Notes: generated by a model not told the origin, from the sequence alone. A DNA stretch of 64,000 nucleotides from Nonomuraea rhodomycinica (GCF_013363995.1 NZ_JABWGO010000002.1:124001-188000); one strand, 5' to 3'; shown: positions 24,805 to 34,334, counted from the stretch's first letter. Translations and numbers: made by a program.

Positions 24805-24890
24805 GCGTGACGGTCAGGTCGTCGTCTGCCCGGCCGGGAAGCCCTCCGCGTGACGGTCAGGTCGTCTGCACGACCTGGAAGCCCTCCGCG
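24805..24890. repeat. Duplicated 3' tail of the PIG-L gene
   Basis: A block beginning GCGTGACGGTCAGGTCGTC and ending GGAAGCCCTCC occurs at 24805-24847 and again at 24848-24887. On the minus strand the second copy encodes the true C-terminus EGFQVVQTT-stop. The downstream copy would read EGFPAGQTTT-stop, so the last ten codons and stop are echoed in non-coding DNA. Confidence 0.9.
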
Positions 24891-25576
24891 TAGCGGCCCG
24901 GGCCGAAGCCGGCGCGCTCGCCCCAGCTCGCGAAGCGGCTCCTGACGAAGTCGGTGAAGCCCTCCACGTGCGCCACCTGGCTGACGTGCGACTGCAGCGC
25001 CGTCAGCTTGCGGTCCATGGCGTCCGTCACGTCCACCCAGTGGTCCGGCGTCGAGCCGCCCGTCAGCCACACCTCGCGCACGGTCCACGCCTCCAGCCCC
25101 TCCTCGGCCAGGAGCTCGGGGAACGCGTACGGGTTGCGGGCGTCCGGGTAGACCGCGTCGAGGGCCGAGCCGCCCACCGCCCGGTGGTCGGGGTGGCTCG
25201 GGGCGATGAACTGGTAGTTGCGGTCCGGGTGATGGGTGATCACGAGGTCGGGGCGTACCTGGCGGATGACGCGGGCGATGTCGCGCCTGAGCTCCAGCGA
25301 CGGCACCACGCTGCCGTCGGCGTAGCCGAGGAAGCGCACGTCCGTGACGCCCACGGCCTTGGCGGCGGCCGTCTGCTCGGCCCGGCGCAGCTCCGCCATG
25401 CCGGAGTTGTCCAGCTCGCGCTCGTTGCCGCCGGCGTCGCCGTCGGTCACCACCAGATACGTGACCTCGACCCCCCTGTCGCCGAACAGCGCCACGGTCC
25501 CCGCCGCGCCGAAGTCGACGTCGTCGGGGTGCGCCGTGACGGTGAGCACCCGGGTGATCTCGCTCTCGGCCAGCAT
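24857..25576 (-). CDS. PIG-L family N-acetylglucosaminyl deacetylase
   Basis: Zinc-dependent amidase fold of 239 residues, related to MshB, BshB and Mca enzymes that deacetylate GlcNAc-inositol or cleave mycothiol conjugates. The zinc-binding motif AHPDDVDFG is near residue 14 and the third ligand lies in APSHPDHRAVG near 118. ATG 25576 is chosen for AAAGGA upstream. A continuous open frame extends about 69 codons further, but it runs through 30-bp repeats and has no initiation signal next to it. Substrate not identifiable. Confidence 0.82.
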   Translation of the reverse strand: MLAESEITRVLTVTAHPDDVDFGAAGTVALFGDRGVEVTYLVVTDGDAGGNERELDNSGMAELRRAEQTAAAKAVGVTDVRFLGYADGSVVPSLELRRDIARVIRQVRPDLVITHHPDRNYQFIAPSHPDHRAVGGSALDAVYPDARNPYAFPELLAEEGLEAWTVREVWLTGGSTPDHWVDVTDAMDRKLTALQSHVSQVAHVEGFTDFVRSRFASWGERAGFGPGRYAEGFQVVQTT

Positions 25577-25600
25577 GGTCGTCCTTTCCCGTTCCCTCGC

Positions 25601-25710
25601 GTCCTTGACCGGACGTCTCGTCGCGCTCACGTCCTCGGCCGGACGCCCTGTTCTGCTTGCGTCCCCGGCCGGACGCCCTGTTCTGCTCGCGTCCTCGGCC
25701 GGACGCTCCA
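25601..25710. repeat. 30-bp tandem repeat upstream of the PIG-L gene
   Basis: Units at 25601-25630, 25631-25660, 25661-25690 and a partial unit at 25691-25710 share GTCC(T/C)(T/C)GGCCGGACG. Units 2 and 3 are nearly identical. The 30-bp period keeps the minus-strand frame open, giving an (R-T-G-R-P-A-E-D-A-S)-like repeat if it were translated. Confidence 0.9.
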
Positions 25711-25794
25711 GGATCTCCCTTCCCGTGACAACCGGAGCTCCCGGGGTCCGCATTCCGGGCGCCGTTTGTCGGCGGGGAGTCATAACCTAGGTGG

Positions 25795-28047
25795 GTGCCG
25801 ACCCACGTCTCTGTTGACCACCCCTTGCTCGACGGCCTCAACCCGCAGCAGCGCGAGGCCGTGATCCATCACGGCAGCCCGCTGCTGATCGTGGCGGGGG
25901 CGGGGTCGGGCAAGACGCGGGTGCTCACCCACCGCATCGCCTACCTGCTGGCCGAGCGCGACGTCCACCCGGGCGAGATCCTCGCGATCACCTTCACCAA
26001 CAAGGCCGCCCGCGAGATGAAGGAGCGCATCGACAAGCTCGTCGGCCCGCGTTCCAAGGCGATGTGGGTGATGACGTTCCACAGCGCGTGCATGCGGATC
26101 CTGCGCCGCGAGGCCAAGCGGCTCGGCTTCCCCTCCAGCTTCTCCATCTACGACCAGGCCGACTCCCAGCGCCTGATGGCCATGGTCTGCCGCGAGATGG
26201 ACCTCGACCCCAAGCGCTACCCGCCCAGGTCGTTCTCGGCCCAGGTGAGCAACTTCAAGAACGAGCTGATCGACTACGAGACCGCGCTCGACAGGGCGGG
26301 CTCGCACCTGGAGAAGGTCCTCGCCGAGGCGTACAAGAGCTACCAGCTCAAGCTCACCGAGGCCGGCGCGATGGACTTCGACGACATCATCATGAACACG
26401 GTGACGCTCTTCCAGCTCTTCCCCGAGGTGGCCGAGCACTACCGGATGCGGTTCCGGCACGTCATGGTCGACGAGTACCAGGACACCAACCACGCCCAGT
26501 ACATCCTCGTGCGCGAGCTGGTCGGCCGGCCCGAGCTGCGCACCGCCGACGGCGAGCTGGTGCGGTCGGGCGCCGACCAGTCCGAGCTGTGCGTCGTGGG
26601 CGACGCCGACCAGTCGATCTACGCCTTCCGCGGCGCGACGATCCGCAACATCCTGGAGTTCGAGCGCGACTACCCCGACGCCCGCACGATCCTGCTGGAG
26701 CAGAACTACCGCTCCACCCAGAACATCCTGGCCGCGGCCAACGCGGTCATCTCGCGCAACGAGTCGCGCAAGCCCAAGAACCTCTGGTCCGACCAGGGCG
26801 ACGGCCCGAAGATCGTCGGGTACGTCGCCGACAACGAGCACGACGAGGCCATGTTCGTCGCCCAGGAGGTCGACCGGCTCACCGACGAGGAGGGCGTGCG
26901 GGCGGGCGACGTCGCCGTCTTCTACCGCACCAACGCGGCCTCCCGCGTGTTCGAGGAGATCTTCATCCGCACCGGCCTGCCGTACAAGGTGGTCGGCGGT
27001 GTGCGCTTCTACGAGCGCAAGGAGGTCAAGGACCTGCTGGCCTACCTGCGGGTGCTGGCCAACCCGGCCGACGTGGTCTCGCTGCGGCGCATCCTCAACG
27101 TGCCCAAGCGCGGCATCGGCGACCGGGCCGAGGCGATGATCGAGGCGTTCGCCGCGCGCGAGCGCATCACGTTCTGGGAGGGGCTGCGCCGGGCCGGCGA
27201 GGCGCCGGGCATGGCCACCCGCTCCCTCAACGCGGTGCGCGACTTCGTGGCCATGCTGGAGGAGCTGATCGCCAAGGCCGAGGGCGTGCCGCCGTCCGCG
27301 CTGGCGGAGGAGGTGCTGGTGGCCACCGGCTACCGCGCCGAGCTGGAGGCGTCGGAGGACCCGCAGGACGAGTCCCGTCTGGAGAACCTCAACGAGCTGG
27401 TCTCGGTCGCCTCGGAGTTCGAGGAGGCCAACCCCGAGGGCACGCTGGTCGAGTTCCTGGAGCAGGTGTCGCTGGTGGCCGACGCCGACCAGATCCCCGA
27501 CGCCGACGGCGGCCAGGGCGTGGTGACGCTGATGACCCTGCACACGGCCAAGGGGCTGGAGTTCCCGGTCGTGTTCCTGACGGCGATGGAGGACGGCGTC
27601 TTCCCGCACGTGCGCTCGCTGGGCGAGCCGAAGGAGCTGGAGGAGGAGCGCCGGCTGGCCTACGTCGGCATCACGCGCGCCCAGAAGCGCCTCTACCTGA
27701 CGCGGGCGGCGGTGCGCAGCTCGTGGGGCGCCCCGTCGTTCAACCCGGCGTCGCGGTTCGTCAACGAGGTGCCCGGCCGGCTCATCGACTGGCGCACGCC
27801 GCCGGAGAAGACCGCCTGGAACGCGGCGACGCGCCGCGAGCCGGCCGCCGCGACGGCCGCGCCGAAGAAGGGCGGCAAGGCGCTCCCGTCGCTGACCCCG
27901 GGCGACCGGGTGTCGCACGACGCGTTCGGGCTGGGCACCGTGGTGTCGGTGGACGGGCAGGCCGAGAAGACCAAGGTGAAGATCGACTTCGGGAGCGGGG
28001 GAGAGAAGACGCTGCTGCTGGCGTACGCCCCGCTGGAGAAGCTCTGA
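25795..28047 (+). CDS. pcrA: ATP-dependent DNA helicase PcrA/UvrD1
   Basis: Superfamily 1A 3'-5' helicase of 750 residues acting in nucleotide excision repair and replication-fork maintenance. All helicase motifs are visible: AGAGSGKT (motif I), TFTNKAA (Ia), VDEYQDTN (II), GDADQSIYAFRGA (III), QNYRST (IV), TLHTAKGLEFPVVF (V) and YVGITRAQKRLYL (VI). A C-terminal Tudor-like domain (GDRVSHDAFGLGTVV) contacts RNA polymerase in relatives. The GTG at 25795 is the start. It begins the conserved pcrA-sucCD-purNH neighbourhood. Confidence 0.96.
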   Translation: MPTHVSVDHPLLDGLNPQQREAVIHHGSPLLIVAGAGSGKTRVLTHRIAYLLAERDVHPGEILAITFTNKAAREMKERIDKLVGPRSKAMWVMTFHSACMRILRREAKRLGFPSSFSIYDQADSQRLMAMVCREMDLDPKRYPPRSFSAQVSNFKNELIDYETALDRAGSHLEKVLAEAYKSYQLKLTEAGAMDFDDIIMNTVTLFQLFPEVAEHYRMRFRHVMVDEYQDTNHAQYILVRELVGRPELRTADGELVRSGADQSELCVVGDADQSIYAFRGATIRNILEFERDYPDARTILLEQNYRSTQNILAAANAVISRNESRKPKNLWSDQGDGPKIVGYVADNEHDEAMFVAQEVDRLTDEEGVRAGDVAVFYRTNAASRVFEEIFIRTGLPYKVVGGVRFYERKEVKDLLAYLRVLANPADVVSLRRILNVPKRGIGDRAEAMIEAFAARERITFWEGLRRAGEAPGMATRSLNAVRDFVAMLEELIAKAEGVPPSALAEEVLVATGYRAELEASEDPQDESRLENLNELVSVASEFEEANPEGTLVEFLEQVSLVADADQIPDADGGQGVVTLMTLHTAKGLEFPVVFLTAMEDGVFPHVRSLGEPKELEEERRLAYVGITRAQKRLYLTRAAVRSSWGAPSFNPASRFVNEVPGRLIDWRTPPEKTAWNAATRREPAAATAAPKKGGKALPSLTPGDRVSHDAFGLGTVVSVDGQAEKTKVKIDFGSGGEKTLLLAYAPLEKL

Positions 28048-28050
28048 GCG

Positions 28051-28101
28051 CCCGTACGGGCGGCGGCCGGTGAGGTTCGGTCCTCACCGGCCGTGTACGG
28101 G
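28051..28101. terminator. Strong bidirectional hairpin terminator
   Basis: A perfect 12-bp stem CGGCCGGTGAGG/CCTCACCGGCCG with loop TTCGGT (28064-28093) sits inside an outer stem CCCGTAC/GTACGGG. It lies between convergent pcrA and the L,D-transpeptidase gene and can end transcripts from both. Confidence 0.85.
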
Positions 28102-28106
28102 GAGCG

Positions 28107-29129
28107 TCAGCTCTTCTTGGTGATCTTGAGGCCCAGGGCGCTGCCCTGCTTCCACTGCGTCCAGTTGAGCTGCCAGTAGCTCCAGCCATTGCGCCAGTCG
28201 AGCTTGCGCTTCGTGCCGGTGATCTTCACGACGTCGCCGCGCTGGGCGATCGTGTAGAACCAGCGGGCGCCCTCGGGGGTGGCGCGCACGCAGCCGTGGC
28301 TCTGGTTGGAGCGGCCGAGGTACTGGTAGTAGCCGGCGCTCTGGTGCACGTACTCGCCGCTGTCGGAGATCCGCACCGCCCAGGGGATCTCCTCCTTGTA
28401 GTACTGCGGGTCCTTGGGGTCCGTGACGCCCATCCAGGACGAGGTCATGGTCTCGACCCGCTTCTTGCCCATGGTCAGGTGGGTGCCGCTGGTCGTCAGG
28501 TACACGTCCACGCCGTTGCGCACGAGCCCGCCGCGGCCGGCGCTGATCGGGATCCGCTTGGCGAGCTTGCCGTCGCGGTAGGTCTTCATGACGTGCCGGC
28601 GCGTGTCGACCACCGAGATGTTGGCGGTGCCGACGGCGAAGCGGCGGGAGACGTCCTCGGCGGCCTCGTTGCCGGGGATCTGGCTGAGGTGCGCGGTGAA
28701 CAGCACCTTCTGGTGCGGCTTCCAGTACGTCTTCGTGCGGTAGATGACCTTGCGGGGGGAGACCCAGCGCCAGGCGCCCTCGGCCGGCTTCTCGGCCTCC
28801 ACCTCCAGCGCCGCCTCGGCCGCCGCCTTGTCGCGCACGTCCCGGTCGAACGTCACGATGATCGGGAAGCCGACGCCGACCTTCTCGGTGGTCTCGCCCA
28901 TGGGCGTGATGTCGGCGATCTCCAGCTTGGGCTTCTTGGGTGCGGCGTGCTTGGCCGCGCCGGCGGCCTGGGGGAGCGGCGTCCTCGCCGCTGTGGCGGC
29001 CTTGGCGGGAGCGCTGACGGCGGGGGCCGCCTGTGCCCGCGTCGCGGGTGCGCTCTCCGCCGCGCAGGCCGTCATCGAGACCAGAGCGGCCACGGCGAGC
29101 AGGGCCGGCTTCCGGAAGAGGGGATTCAC
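28107..29129 (-). CDS. L,D-transpeptidase lipoprotein (YkuD) with Ig-like domain
   Basis: Cell-wall enzyme that makes 3-3 cross-links in peptidoglycan, 340 residues. A signal peptide ends in a lipobox-like SMTAC, then an Ala/Pro-rich linker. An Ig-like domain (about 65-170; KLEIADITPMGETTEKVGVG) precedes the YkuD catalytic domain (about 175-310) with HGCVR in SNQSHGCVRATPEG, which gives the nucleophilic Cys. GTG 29129 has GGAG seven bases upstream. The architecture matches actinobacterial Ldt enzymes such as LdtMt2. Confidence 0.9.
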   Translation of the reverse strand: MNPLFRKPALLAVAALVSMTACAAESAPATRAQAAPAVSAPAKAATAARTPLPQAAGAAKHAAPKKPKLEIADITPMGETTEKVGVGFPIIVTFDRDVRDKAAAEAALEVEAEKPAEGAWRWVSPRKVIYRTKTYWKPHQKVLFTAHLSQIPGNEAAEDVSRRFAVGTANISVVDTRRHVMKTYRDGKLAKRIPISAGRGGLVRNGVDVYLTTSGTHLTMGKKRVETMTSSWMGVTDPKDPQYYKEEIPWAVRISDSGEYVHQSAGYYQYLGRSNQSHGCVRATPEGARWFYTIAQRGDVVKITGTKRKLDWRNGWSYWQLNWTQWKQGSALGLKITKKS

Positions 29130-29418
29130 GGGGTACTCCAGGACTAAGTGCTTCGCATGCGTCTCATAGGTAGACAAACAAAACGCATGTCGCGAGCGCC
29201 GGAAGTCGTAACGATCACGTAACGCTGTCCGGCGGGTGGCGGAGCGACGCCGCCGGGCCGCCCTGAATGGTCACCAGCGCCGCGCGCGGTGGCCCAGGAT
29301 GGTCGGGCACGGCGCGCGCGCCGCGTGGCCCCGCCGGGCCGAGGCGATCGCCGGCGGGGCGTGGTGGGGAGCCCGCCGGGCAGGCCGGCGGGCGGTGGAT
29401 GAGGAGCAGGGGGCTGGC

Positions 29419-30402
29419 ATGAGCGTGTTGATTTCCGGCGGGGCGGGGTTCATCGGGAGCACGGTGGCCTCGGCGTGCCTGGACGCCGGGATCGAGCCGG
29501 TGATCCTCGACAACCTCGTGACGGGGCGGCGCGAGTTCGCCGAGGGCCGGGCCTTCTACGAGGGCGACATCAGCGACGGCGCGCTGGTCGACAAGATCTT
29601 CGCCGAGCGGTCCGACATCGAGGCCGTCATCCACTGCGCGGCGCTCATCGTGGTGCCCGACTCGGTGGCCGACCCGGTCGGCTACTACCGGGCCAACGTC
29701 GCCAAGAGCCTGGAGTTCGTCGACCACCTGCTGCGCAACGGGTGCGAGCGGATGGTGTTCAGCTCGTCGGCGTCGATCTACCGCACCGGTGAGGACCACA
29801 CGGTGGACGAGCGGTCGCCGCTCGACCCGCAGAGCCCGTACGCGCGGACCAAGGCGATGTGCGAGGCCATGTTCGCCGACATCGCGGCCACCCAGCCGAT
29901 CAGGATCCTGTCGCTGCGCTACTTCAACCCGATCGGCGCCGATCCGCGGCTGCGCACCGGGCTCCAGCTCCGGCGGCCCAGCCACGCCCTGGGCAAGCTC
30001 ATCGAGGCGTACGAGGACGGCACGCCGTTCCGGATCACCGGCACCGACTACCCGACGCGGGACGGGTCCGGCATCCGCGACTACATCCACGTCTGGGACC
30101 TCGCGCGGGCTCACGTGGAGGCGCTGCGGCGTTTCGACGGCCTGTTCCCGGAGGGCTCGGTCATCAACCTGGGCACCGGGTCGGGCACGACGGTGCGTGA
30201 GCTGGCCGAGGCGTTCAACCGCGTGGTGGACCGCCCGGTGGAGGTGGTGGAGACGGAGCGCCGCCCGGGTGACGTGGCCGGGGCGTACACGCGCAGCGAC
30301 CTCGCCGAGCGGCTGCTGGGCTGGCGCGCGGGCTACTCGCTGGAGGAGGGCATCAGGCACTCGCTGGCCTGGGCCGAGGTCCGCGACTCCCGCCTGTCGT
30401 AG
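29419..30402 (+). CDS. galE: UDP-glucose 4-epimerase
   Basis: NAD-dependent extended SDR of 327 residues interconverting UDP-glucose and UDP-galactose (or N-acetyl forms). The coenzyme motif GGAGFIGS is at 7-14, the catalytic SSSAS and YARTK around 115-143, and the substrate loop RYFNPIGADP near 170. ATG 29419 follows GAGGAGCAGGGGG. It is monocistronic and ends at a hairpin. It could supply galactose-type sugars for surface glycans, though the glycan locus is 18 kb away. UDP-GlcNAc specificity cannot be excluded. Confidence 0.88.
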   Translation: MSVLISGGAGFIGSTVASACLDAGIEPVILDNLVTGRREFAEGRAFYEGDISDGALVDKIFAERSDIEAVIHCAALIVVPDSVADPVGYYRANVAKSLEFVDHLLRNGCERMVFSSSASIYRTGEDHTVDERSPLDPQSPYARTKAMCEAMFADIAATQPIRILSLRYFNPIGADPRLRTGLQLRRPSHALGKLIEAYEDGTPFRITGTDYPTRDGSGIRDYIHVWDLARAHVEALRRFDGLFPEGSVINLGTGSGTTVRELAEAFNRVVDRPVEVVETERRPGDVAGAYTRSDLAERLLGWRAGYSLEEGIRHSLAWAEVRDSRLS

Positions 30403-30405
30403 GAG

Positions 30406-30430
30406 CCCGGAGGGGCGTCGCGCCCCCGGG
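30406..30430 (+). terminator. Hairpin terminator after galE
   Basis: GGGGCG/CGCCCC with loop TCG, extended by CCCG/CGGG, begins three bases after the galE stop. It also faces the convergent gene ending at 30520. Confidence 0.65.
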
Positions 30431-30519
30431 TCGTACGAGTCCGGACGTGTCGGAGGAATCCGGACAAGCGGCGCGCCCGCCTCCCACGCCAGCACGGGGG
30501 AGACGGGCGCGACCGGTTC

Positions 30520-31416
30520 TCAGTGGGCGATGGCGCTCAGCGGGAGCGTCTTCGGCCCGGGGACCACGATCGCCTCGTCCAGGGTCTTGGCGACCTCCAG
30601 CTCCGGCGGGGCCGTGACGGTCACCGGCGTGCCCCAGTCGCTGAAGGTGGTCTCGACGCTGATGGCCAGGCCCTTGGCGTCCTTCGCGCCCAGCGCCGTC
30701 GCCGGGACGACCGACACGAGCCGCGTCGGCAGGCCCTTGGCGTCCACGGAGAGCTTCCAGCTGATGGCGCCCTTCACGGACGACTTGCCGTCGGCCAGCC
30801 CCAGGATCCCGCTGAAGATCGGGGAGGTCTTGCTCAGCGTCTTGGCCTGGATCTTGCCGGCGTAGCCGTCCTTCGTCGCCTTGGCGCCCTTGAGCAGGGT
30901 CTTGAGCGTGGCGGGCTCGGAGAGGATGTTCAGCGGCTGGCTGTACACGGTGGTCGCGCCGATGGGCTGGACGCCGGGGACCCGGATCCAGGACTTGTTG
31001 GAGTTGAACACGGCGCTCCACAGGCCGCCTGTGAGGTAGGTGTAGCGGCCCTTGGTGACGATGTGCTCCGGCATCGTCAGAGCGGTCACGAGGTCGATGC
31101 CGAACTCCTCGTCCCCCAGCTCCTTCAGGGCGTCGGCGAGCCGCTCGGCGTCCTCCCTCTTGATGTTGAACTGGCCGGTGACGTCGGAGGCGACGACGCC
31201 GGAGGGGCCGAACTCCAGGGTGCCGCTACGCCGGATGGTCACCTGCCGCTGGCCGCCGGCGACGATCTTGACACGCTCGGCGAACTTGACGCCGTGACCC
31301 GCCACGAACTGCTTCTGCACGGGGGCGACCGGGTTCACCGGCGCGGCCAGGGCCGGGCCGGCCGAGAGGATCATGGCGGTGGACGCCAAGGCGACGCCGG
31401 TGAGGATTCGCTTCAT
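30520..31416 (-). CDS. Secreted protein of unknown function (LolA/LprG-like fold possible)
   Basis: Predicted exported protein of 298 residues. A basic N-terminus MKRILTGVALAST and hydrophobic core end at a signal peptidase I-type site ALAA-PV, with no lipobox. The mature part is a mixture of short beta strands and Lys-rich turns with no catalytic motif seen. Its size and strand pattern resemble LppX/LprAFG lipid-carrier proteins, but I cannot confirm this. ATG 31416 is chosen over ATG 31422 because AAGGA is spaced correctly only for the former. A long AT-richer upstream region holds two palindromes. Confidence 0.7.
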   Translation of the reverse strand: MKRILTGVALASTAMILSAGPALAAPVNPVAPVQKQFVAGHGVKFAERVKIVAGGQRQVTIRRSGTLEFGPSGVVASDVTGQFNIKREDAERLADALKELGDEEFGIDLVTALTMPEHIVTKGRYTYLTGGLWSAVFNSNKSWIRVPGVQPIGATTVYSQPLNILSEPATLKTLLKGAKATKDGYAGKIQAKTLSKTSPIFSGILGLADGKSSVKGAISWKLSVDAKGLPTRLVSVVPATALGAKDAKGLAISVETTFSDWGTPVTVTAPPELEVAKTLDEAIVVPGPKTLPLSAIAH

Positions 31417-31470
31417 TTCCATCCTTGTCGTTTCTCATTCGGACGTTCGTGGATCATGGCAAAGAAAGAT

Positions 31471-31487
31471 CACGAGGATATCTCGTG
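31471..31487. promoter_or_regulatory. 17-bp palindrome upstream of secreted-protein gene
   Basis: CACGAG and CTCGTG flank GATAT, 55 bp upstream of the ATG at 31416. The position suits an operator or leader hairpin. The binding protein is unknown. Confidence 0.4.
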
Positions 31488-31539
31488 AGAGGCCCGCCGT
31501 GGCGGGAAATATGTGTATTTCTTGTGCAGGTTGTATCTC

Positions 31540-31561
31540 GTTCTGAACGCGTACAGAACGT
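31540..31561. promoter_or_regulatory. 22-bp near-perfect palindrome
   Basis: CGTTCTG (31540-31546) and CAGAACG (31555-31561) flank AACGCGTA, itself nearly symmetric. It looks like a dimeric regulator site. Confidence 0.4.
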
Positions 31562-32195
31562 GTCCGGTATCGCGGCCCGGCGAGAAAAAGCGACGCTCCG
31601 TGAGTGGCGCGTCACGTCGGCGTTTCCGTCCGTGACGCCCGTCCGTGGACGGCGGCGTGGCCGGGCGCAGACCCGGCCCGGGTCGTTCGCCGGTCCGTTC
31701 TCCGGCGCCGTCTTCCGGAAGTCCTGGACGCGCCTCGGTGACCACGCGGATGTAACACGTTCTGATTTCGATCTTGGCCGAGGTCTTTCGCGGCGAGTGA
31801 TGCCGAAACGGTCTTCCGCCGGTGGTGGACGCGGCGCGGGTTCCCGGCCCCGGTTCGGAGTGCCGGCGGGCGCCCGCGACCGGAACGGGCGGGCGTCCTG
31901 AGGCGGCCGGACCGGCCGGGCCTGACGCCATGCCGGGGCGCGATCTCACGGAAGACCCGTACTTCGCGGGCTTTGTCAGTAAATGACGTTGTACGGGCGA
32001 TTTTGGCCGTTCCCGGTCTTCCGGGGGAGGCGGAGATGGTGCACAAGTGAGATCACCGTCACATCACGGCATATCCACGACCCGGTGACCAGGGGACGTC
32101 AAGCTTGGGGCTAGGCTTCACTGGCGGAAACGCCCGGCACGCACGGGGTGGCCCGGGCCGTCGAACATCAGTCGGATAAGCAAGGACGGACCCTC

Positions 32196-33377
32196 GTGGA
32201 CCTGTTCGAACATCAGGCGAAGGAGCTCTTCGCGGACTACGGCATCCCGGTGCCCAAGGGCATCGTCGCCCACACCGTGGAGGAGGTGCGGGCGGCTGCC
32301 GAGCAGCTGACCGGCCGCGTCGTGGTCAAGGCCCAGGTGAAGACCGGTGGGCGTGGCAAGGCCGGTGGCGTGAAGGTGGCCGACGACGCCGCCGACGCCG
32401 TCGAGAAGGCCCAGGCCATCCTCGGCATGGACATCAAGGGCCACACGGTCCACAAGGTGCTCGTGGAGGAGGCCAGCGCGATCGCGGAGGAGTACTACTT
32501 CTCCTTCCTGCTCGACCGCGCGAACCGTACCTTCCTCGCGATCTGCTCCGCCGCGGGCGGCATGGACATCGAAGAGGTCGCCCACACCTCTCCCGAGAAG
32601 GTGGCCAAGGTGCCCGTCTCCGCCCTCGACGGCGTCGACCGGGCCAAGGCGCGCGAGATCGCGGTGGCGGGCGGCCTGCCGGAGCAGTCGCTCGACGGCG
32701 CGGCCGAGCTCATCGAGAAGCTCTGGTGCTGCTTCGTCGACGAGGACGCCACCCTCGTCGAGGTCAACCCCATGATCCTGTCGGCCGACGGCCAGGTGAA
32801 GGCGCTCGACGGCAAGGTCACGCTCGACGACAACGCCTCCTTCCGCCAGACGGAGCACGAGGCGTACGCCGACAAGGCCGCCGAGGACCCGCTGGAGGCC
32901 CGGGCCAAGGAGAAGGACCTCAACTACGTCAAGCTCGACGGCGACGTCGGCATCATCGGCAACGGCGCGGGCCTGGTCATGTCCACCCTGGACGTGGTCG
33001 CCTACGCGGGCGAGGCCTTCCCCGGCAAGCCGTCCCCGGCCAACTTCCTCGACATCGGTGGCGGCGCCTCGGCCGAGGTCATGGCCGCCGGCCTGGAGAT
33101 CATCCTCTCCGACCCGTCGGTGAAGTCGATCTTCGTGAACGTCTTCGGCGGCATCACCTCCTGCGACGCCGTCGCCAACGGCATCGTGGCGGCCTTCAAG
33201 CTCCTGGAGAGCCGCGGCGAGGCCGTCACCCACCCGCTGGTGGTCCGCCTCGACGGCAACAACGCCCAGCTCGGGCGGCAGATCCTGGCCGACGCCGCGC
33301 TCCCGCGCGTCGAGCTGGTTGACACGATGGACGACGCGGCCAAGCGCGCCGCTGAGCTCGCTGCGGTAGGTGCGTGA
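32196..33377 (+). CDS. sucC: Succinyl-CoA synthetase beta subunit
   Basis: ADP-forming succinate-CoA ligase beta chain of the TCA cycle, 393 residues. An N-terminal ATP-grasp domain ([35 protein letters not shown] near 45) and a C-terminal ligase domain ([31 protein letters not shown]) are seen. The GTG at 32196 has AAGGACGGA directly upstream. It is followed 3 bp later by sucD. The pair sits in the conserved actinobacterial order sucC-sucD-perM-purN-purH. Confidence 0.96.
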   Translation: MDLFEHQAKELFADYGIPVPKGIVAHTVEEVRAAAEQLTGRVVVKAQVKTGGRGKAGGVKVADDAADAVEKAQAILGMDIKGHTVHKVLVEEASAIAEEYYFSFLLDRANRTFLAICSAAGGMDIEEVAHTSPEKVAKVPVSALDGVDRAKAREIAVAGGLPEQSLDGAAELIEKLWCCFVDEDATLVEVNPMILSADGQVKALDGKVTLDDNASFRQTEHEAYADKAAEDPLEARAKEKDLNYVKLDGDVGIIGNGAGLVMSTLDVVAYAGEAFPGKPSPANFLDIGGGASAEVMAAGLEIILSDPSVKSIFVNVFGGITSCDAVANGIVAAFKLLESRGEAVTHPLVVRLDGNNAQLGRQILADAALPRVELVDTMDDAAKRAAELAAVGA

Positions 33378-33380
33378 GAC

Positions 33381-34256
33381 ATGGCTATCTGGCTGACCGA
33401 GAACAGCAAGATCATCGTTCAGGGCATGACCGGCGGCGAGGGCACCAAGCACACCCGCCGCATGCTCGCCTCCGGCGCCCGCGTCGTCGGCGGCGTCAAC
33501 GCCCGCAAGGCCGGCATCACCCACGAGGGCCTGCCGGTCTTCGGCACGGTCAAGGAGGCGATGGAGAAGACCGGCGCCGACGTGTCGGTCGTCTTCGTGC
33601 CCCCGGCGTTCACCAAGGACGCCGTCAAGGAGGCCATCGACGCCGAGATCCCGCTCTGCGTGGTCATCACCGAGGGCGTGCCGGTCCACGACTCCACGGA
33701 GTTCTGGGCGTACGCGGTGGCCAAGGGCAACAAGACCCGCATCATCGGCCCGAACTGCCCCGGCATCGCCTCGCCCGGCGCGTCCAACGCCGGCATCATC
33801 CCCGCCGACATCACCACCGCGGGCCGCATCGGCCTGGTCTCCAAGTCGGGCACGCTGACCTACCAGCTCATGTACGAGCTGCGCGACTTCGGCTTCTCGA
33901 CCGCGGTGGGCATCGGCGGTGACCCCGTCATCGGCACCACCCACATCGACGCGCTCCAGGCCTTCCAGGAGGACCCGGGCACCGACGCGATCGTGATGAT
34001 CGGTGAGATCGGCGGCGACGCCGAGGAGCGGGCCGCGGCCTACATCGAGCAGCACGTCACCAAGCCGGTCGTCGCCTACGTCGCGGGCTTCACCGCCCCC
34101 GAGGGCAAGACGATGGGCCACGCCGGCGCCATCGTGTCCGGCTCGGCCGGCACGGCGCAGGCCAAGAAGGAGGCCCTGGAGAAGGTCGGCGTCCGCGTCG
34201 GCAAGACCCCCTCCGAGACGGCCCGGCTCATGCGCGAGATCATGCAGGCGCGCTGA
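33381..34256 (+). CDS. sucD: Succinyl-CoA synthetase alpha subunit
   Basis: Alpha chain, 291 residues, holding the CoA-binding domain and the phosphohistidine. The CoA-binding N-terminus reads [17 protein letters not shown]. The active His lies in [15 protein letters not shown] near residue 248, and IGPNCPGI near 122 is conserved. It starts at ATG 33381, three bases after sucC, so the two are cotranscribed. A strong terminator follows. Confidence 0.97.
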   Translation: MAIWLTENSKIIVQGMTGGEGTKHTRRMLASGARVVGGVNARKAGITHEGLPVFGTVKEAMEKTGADVSVVFVPPAFTKDAVKEAIDAEIPLCVVITEGVPVHDSTEFWAYAVAKGNKTRIIGPNCPGIASPGASNAGIIPADITTAGRIGLVSKSGTLTYQLMYELRDFGFSTAVGIGGDPVIGTTHIDALQAFQEDPGTDAIVMIGEIGGDAEERAAAYIEQHVTKPVVAYVAGFTAPEGKTMGHAGAIVSGSAGTAQAKKEALEKVGVRVGKTPSETARLMREIMQAR

Positions 34257-34270
34257 CCCGGCGATCATCC

Positions 34271-34313
34271 GCGGAAGGCCCCGCACCGGCTCCGGCCGTG
34301 CGGGGCCTTCCGC
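34271..34313 (+). terminator. Rho-independent-type terminator after sucCD
   Basis: A perfect 16-bp stem GCGGAAGGCCCCGCAC/GTGCGGGGCCTTCCGC with an 11-nt loop starts 14 bp after the sucD stop. There is no T-run, as is usual in high-GC actinomycetes. Confidence 0.88.
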
Positions 34314-34334
34314 GTTCCCGGGGGTCCCGCGGTG

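Larger units (their letters stand above)
31417..32195. other. 779-bp intergenic regulatory region
   Basis: No gene is supportable here. The first third is AT-richer than the surroundings. It contains the palindrome CACGAG-GATAT-CTCGTG (31471-31487) and CGTTCTG...CAGAACG around ACGCGT (31540-31561), upstream of the secreted-protein gene. The rest should carry the sucC promoter. Open frames across it lack ribosome sites and recognisable sequence. Confidence 0.6.

Noticed and set aside
25780..27918. 712-codon open frame on the minus strand
   Set aside because: Antisense to pcrA, whose helicase motifs are complete. The long frame arises from third-position GC bias.
31425..31901. 158-codon plus-strand frame in the long gap before sucC
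   Set aside because: Biased Arg/Ser composition, no good ribosome site, no recognisable domain and overlaps palindromes.
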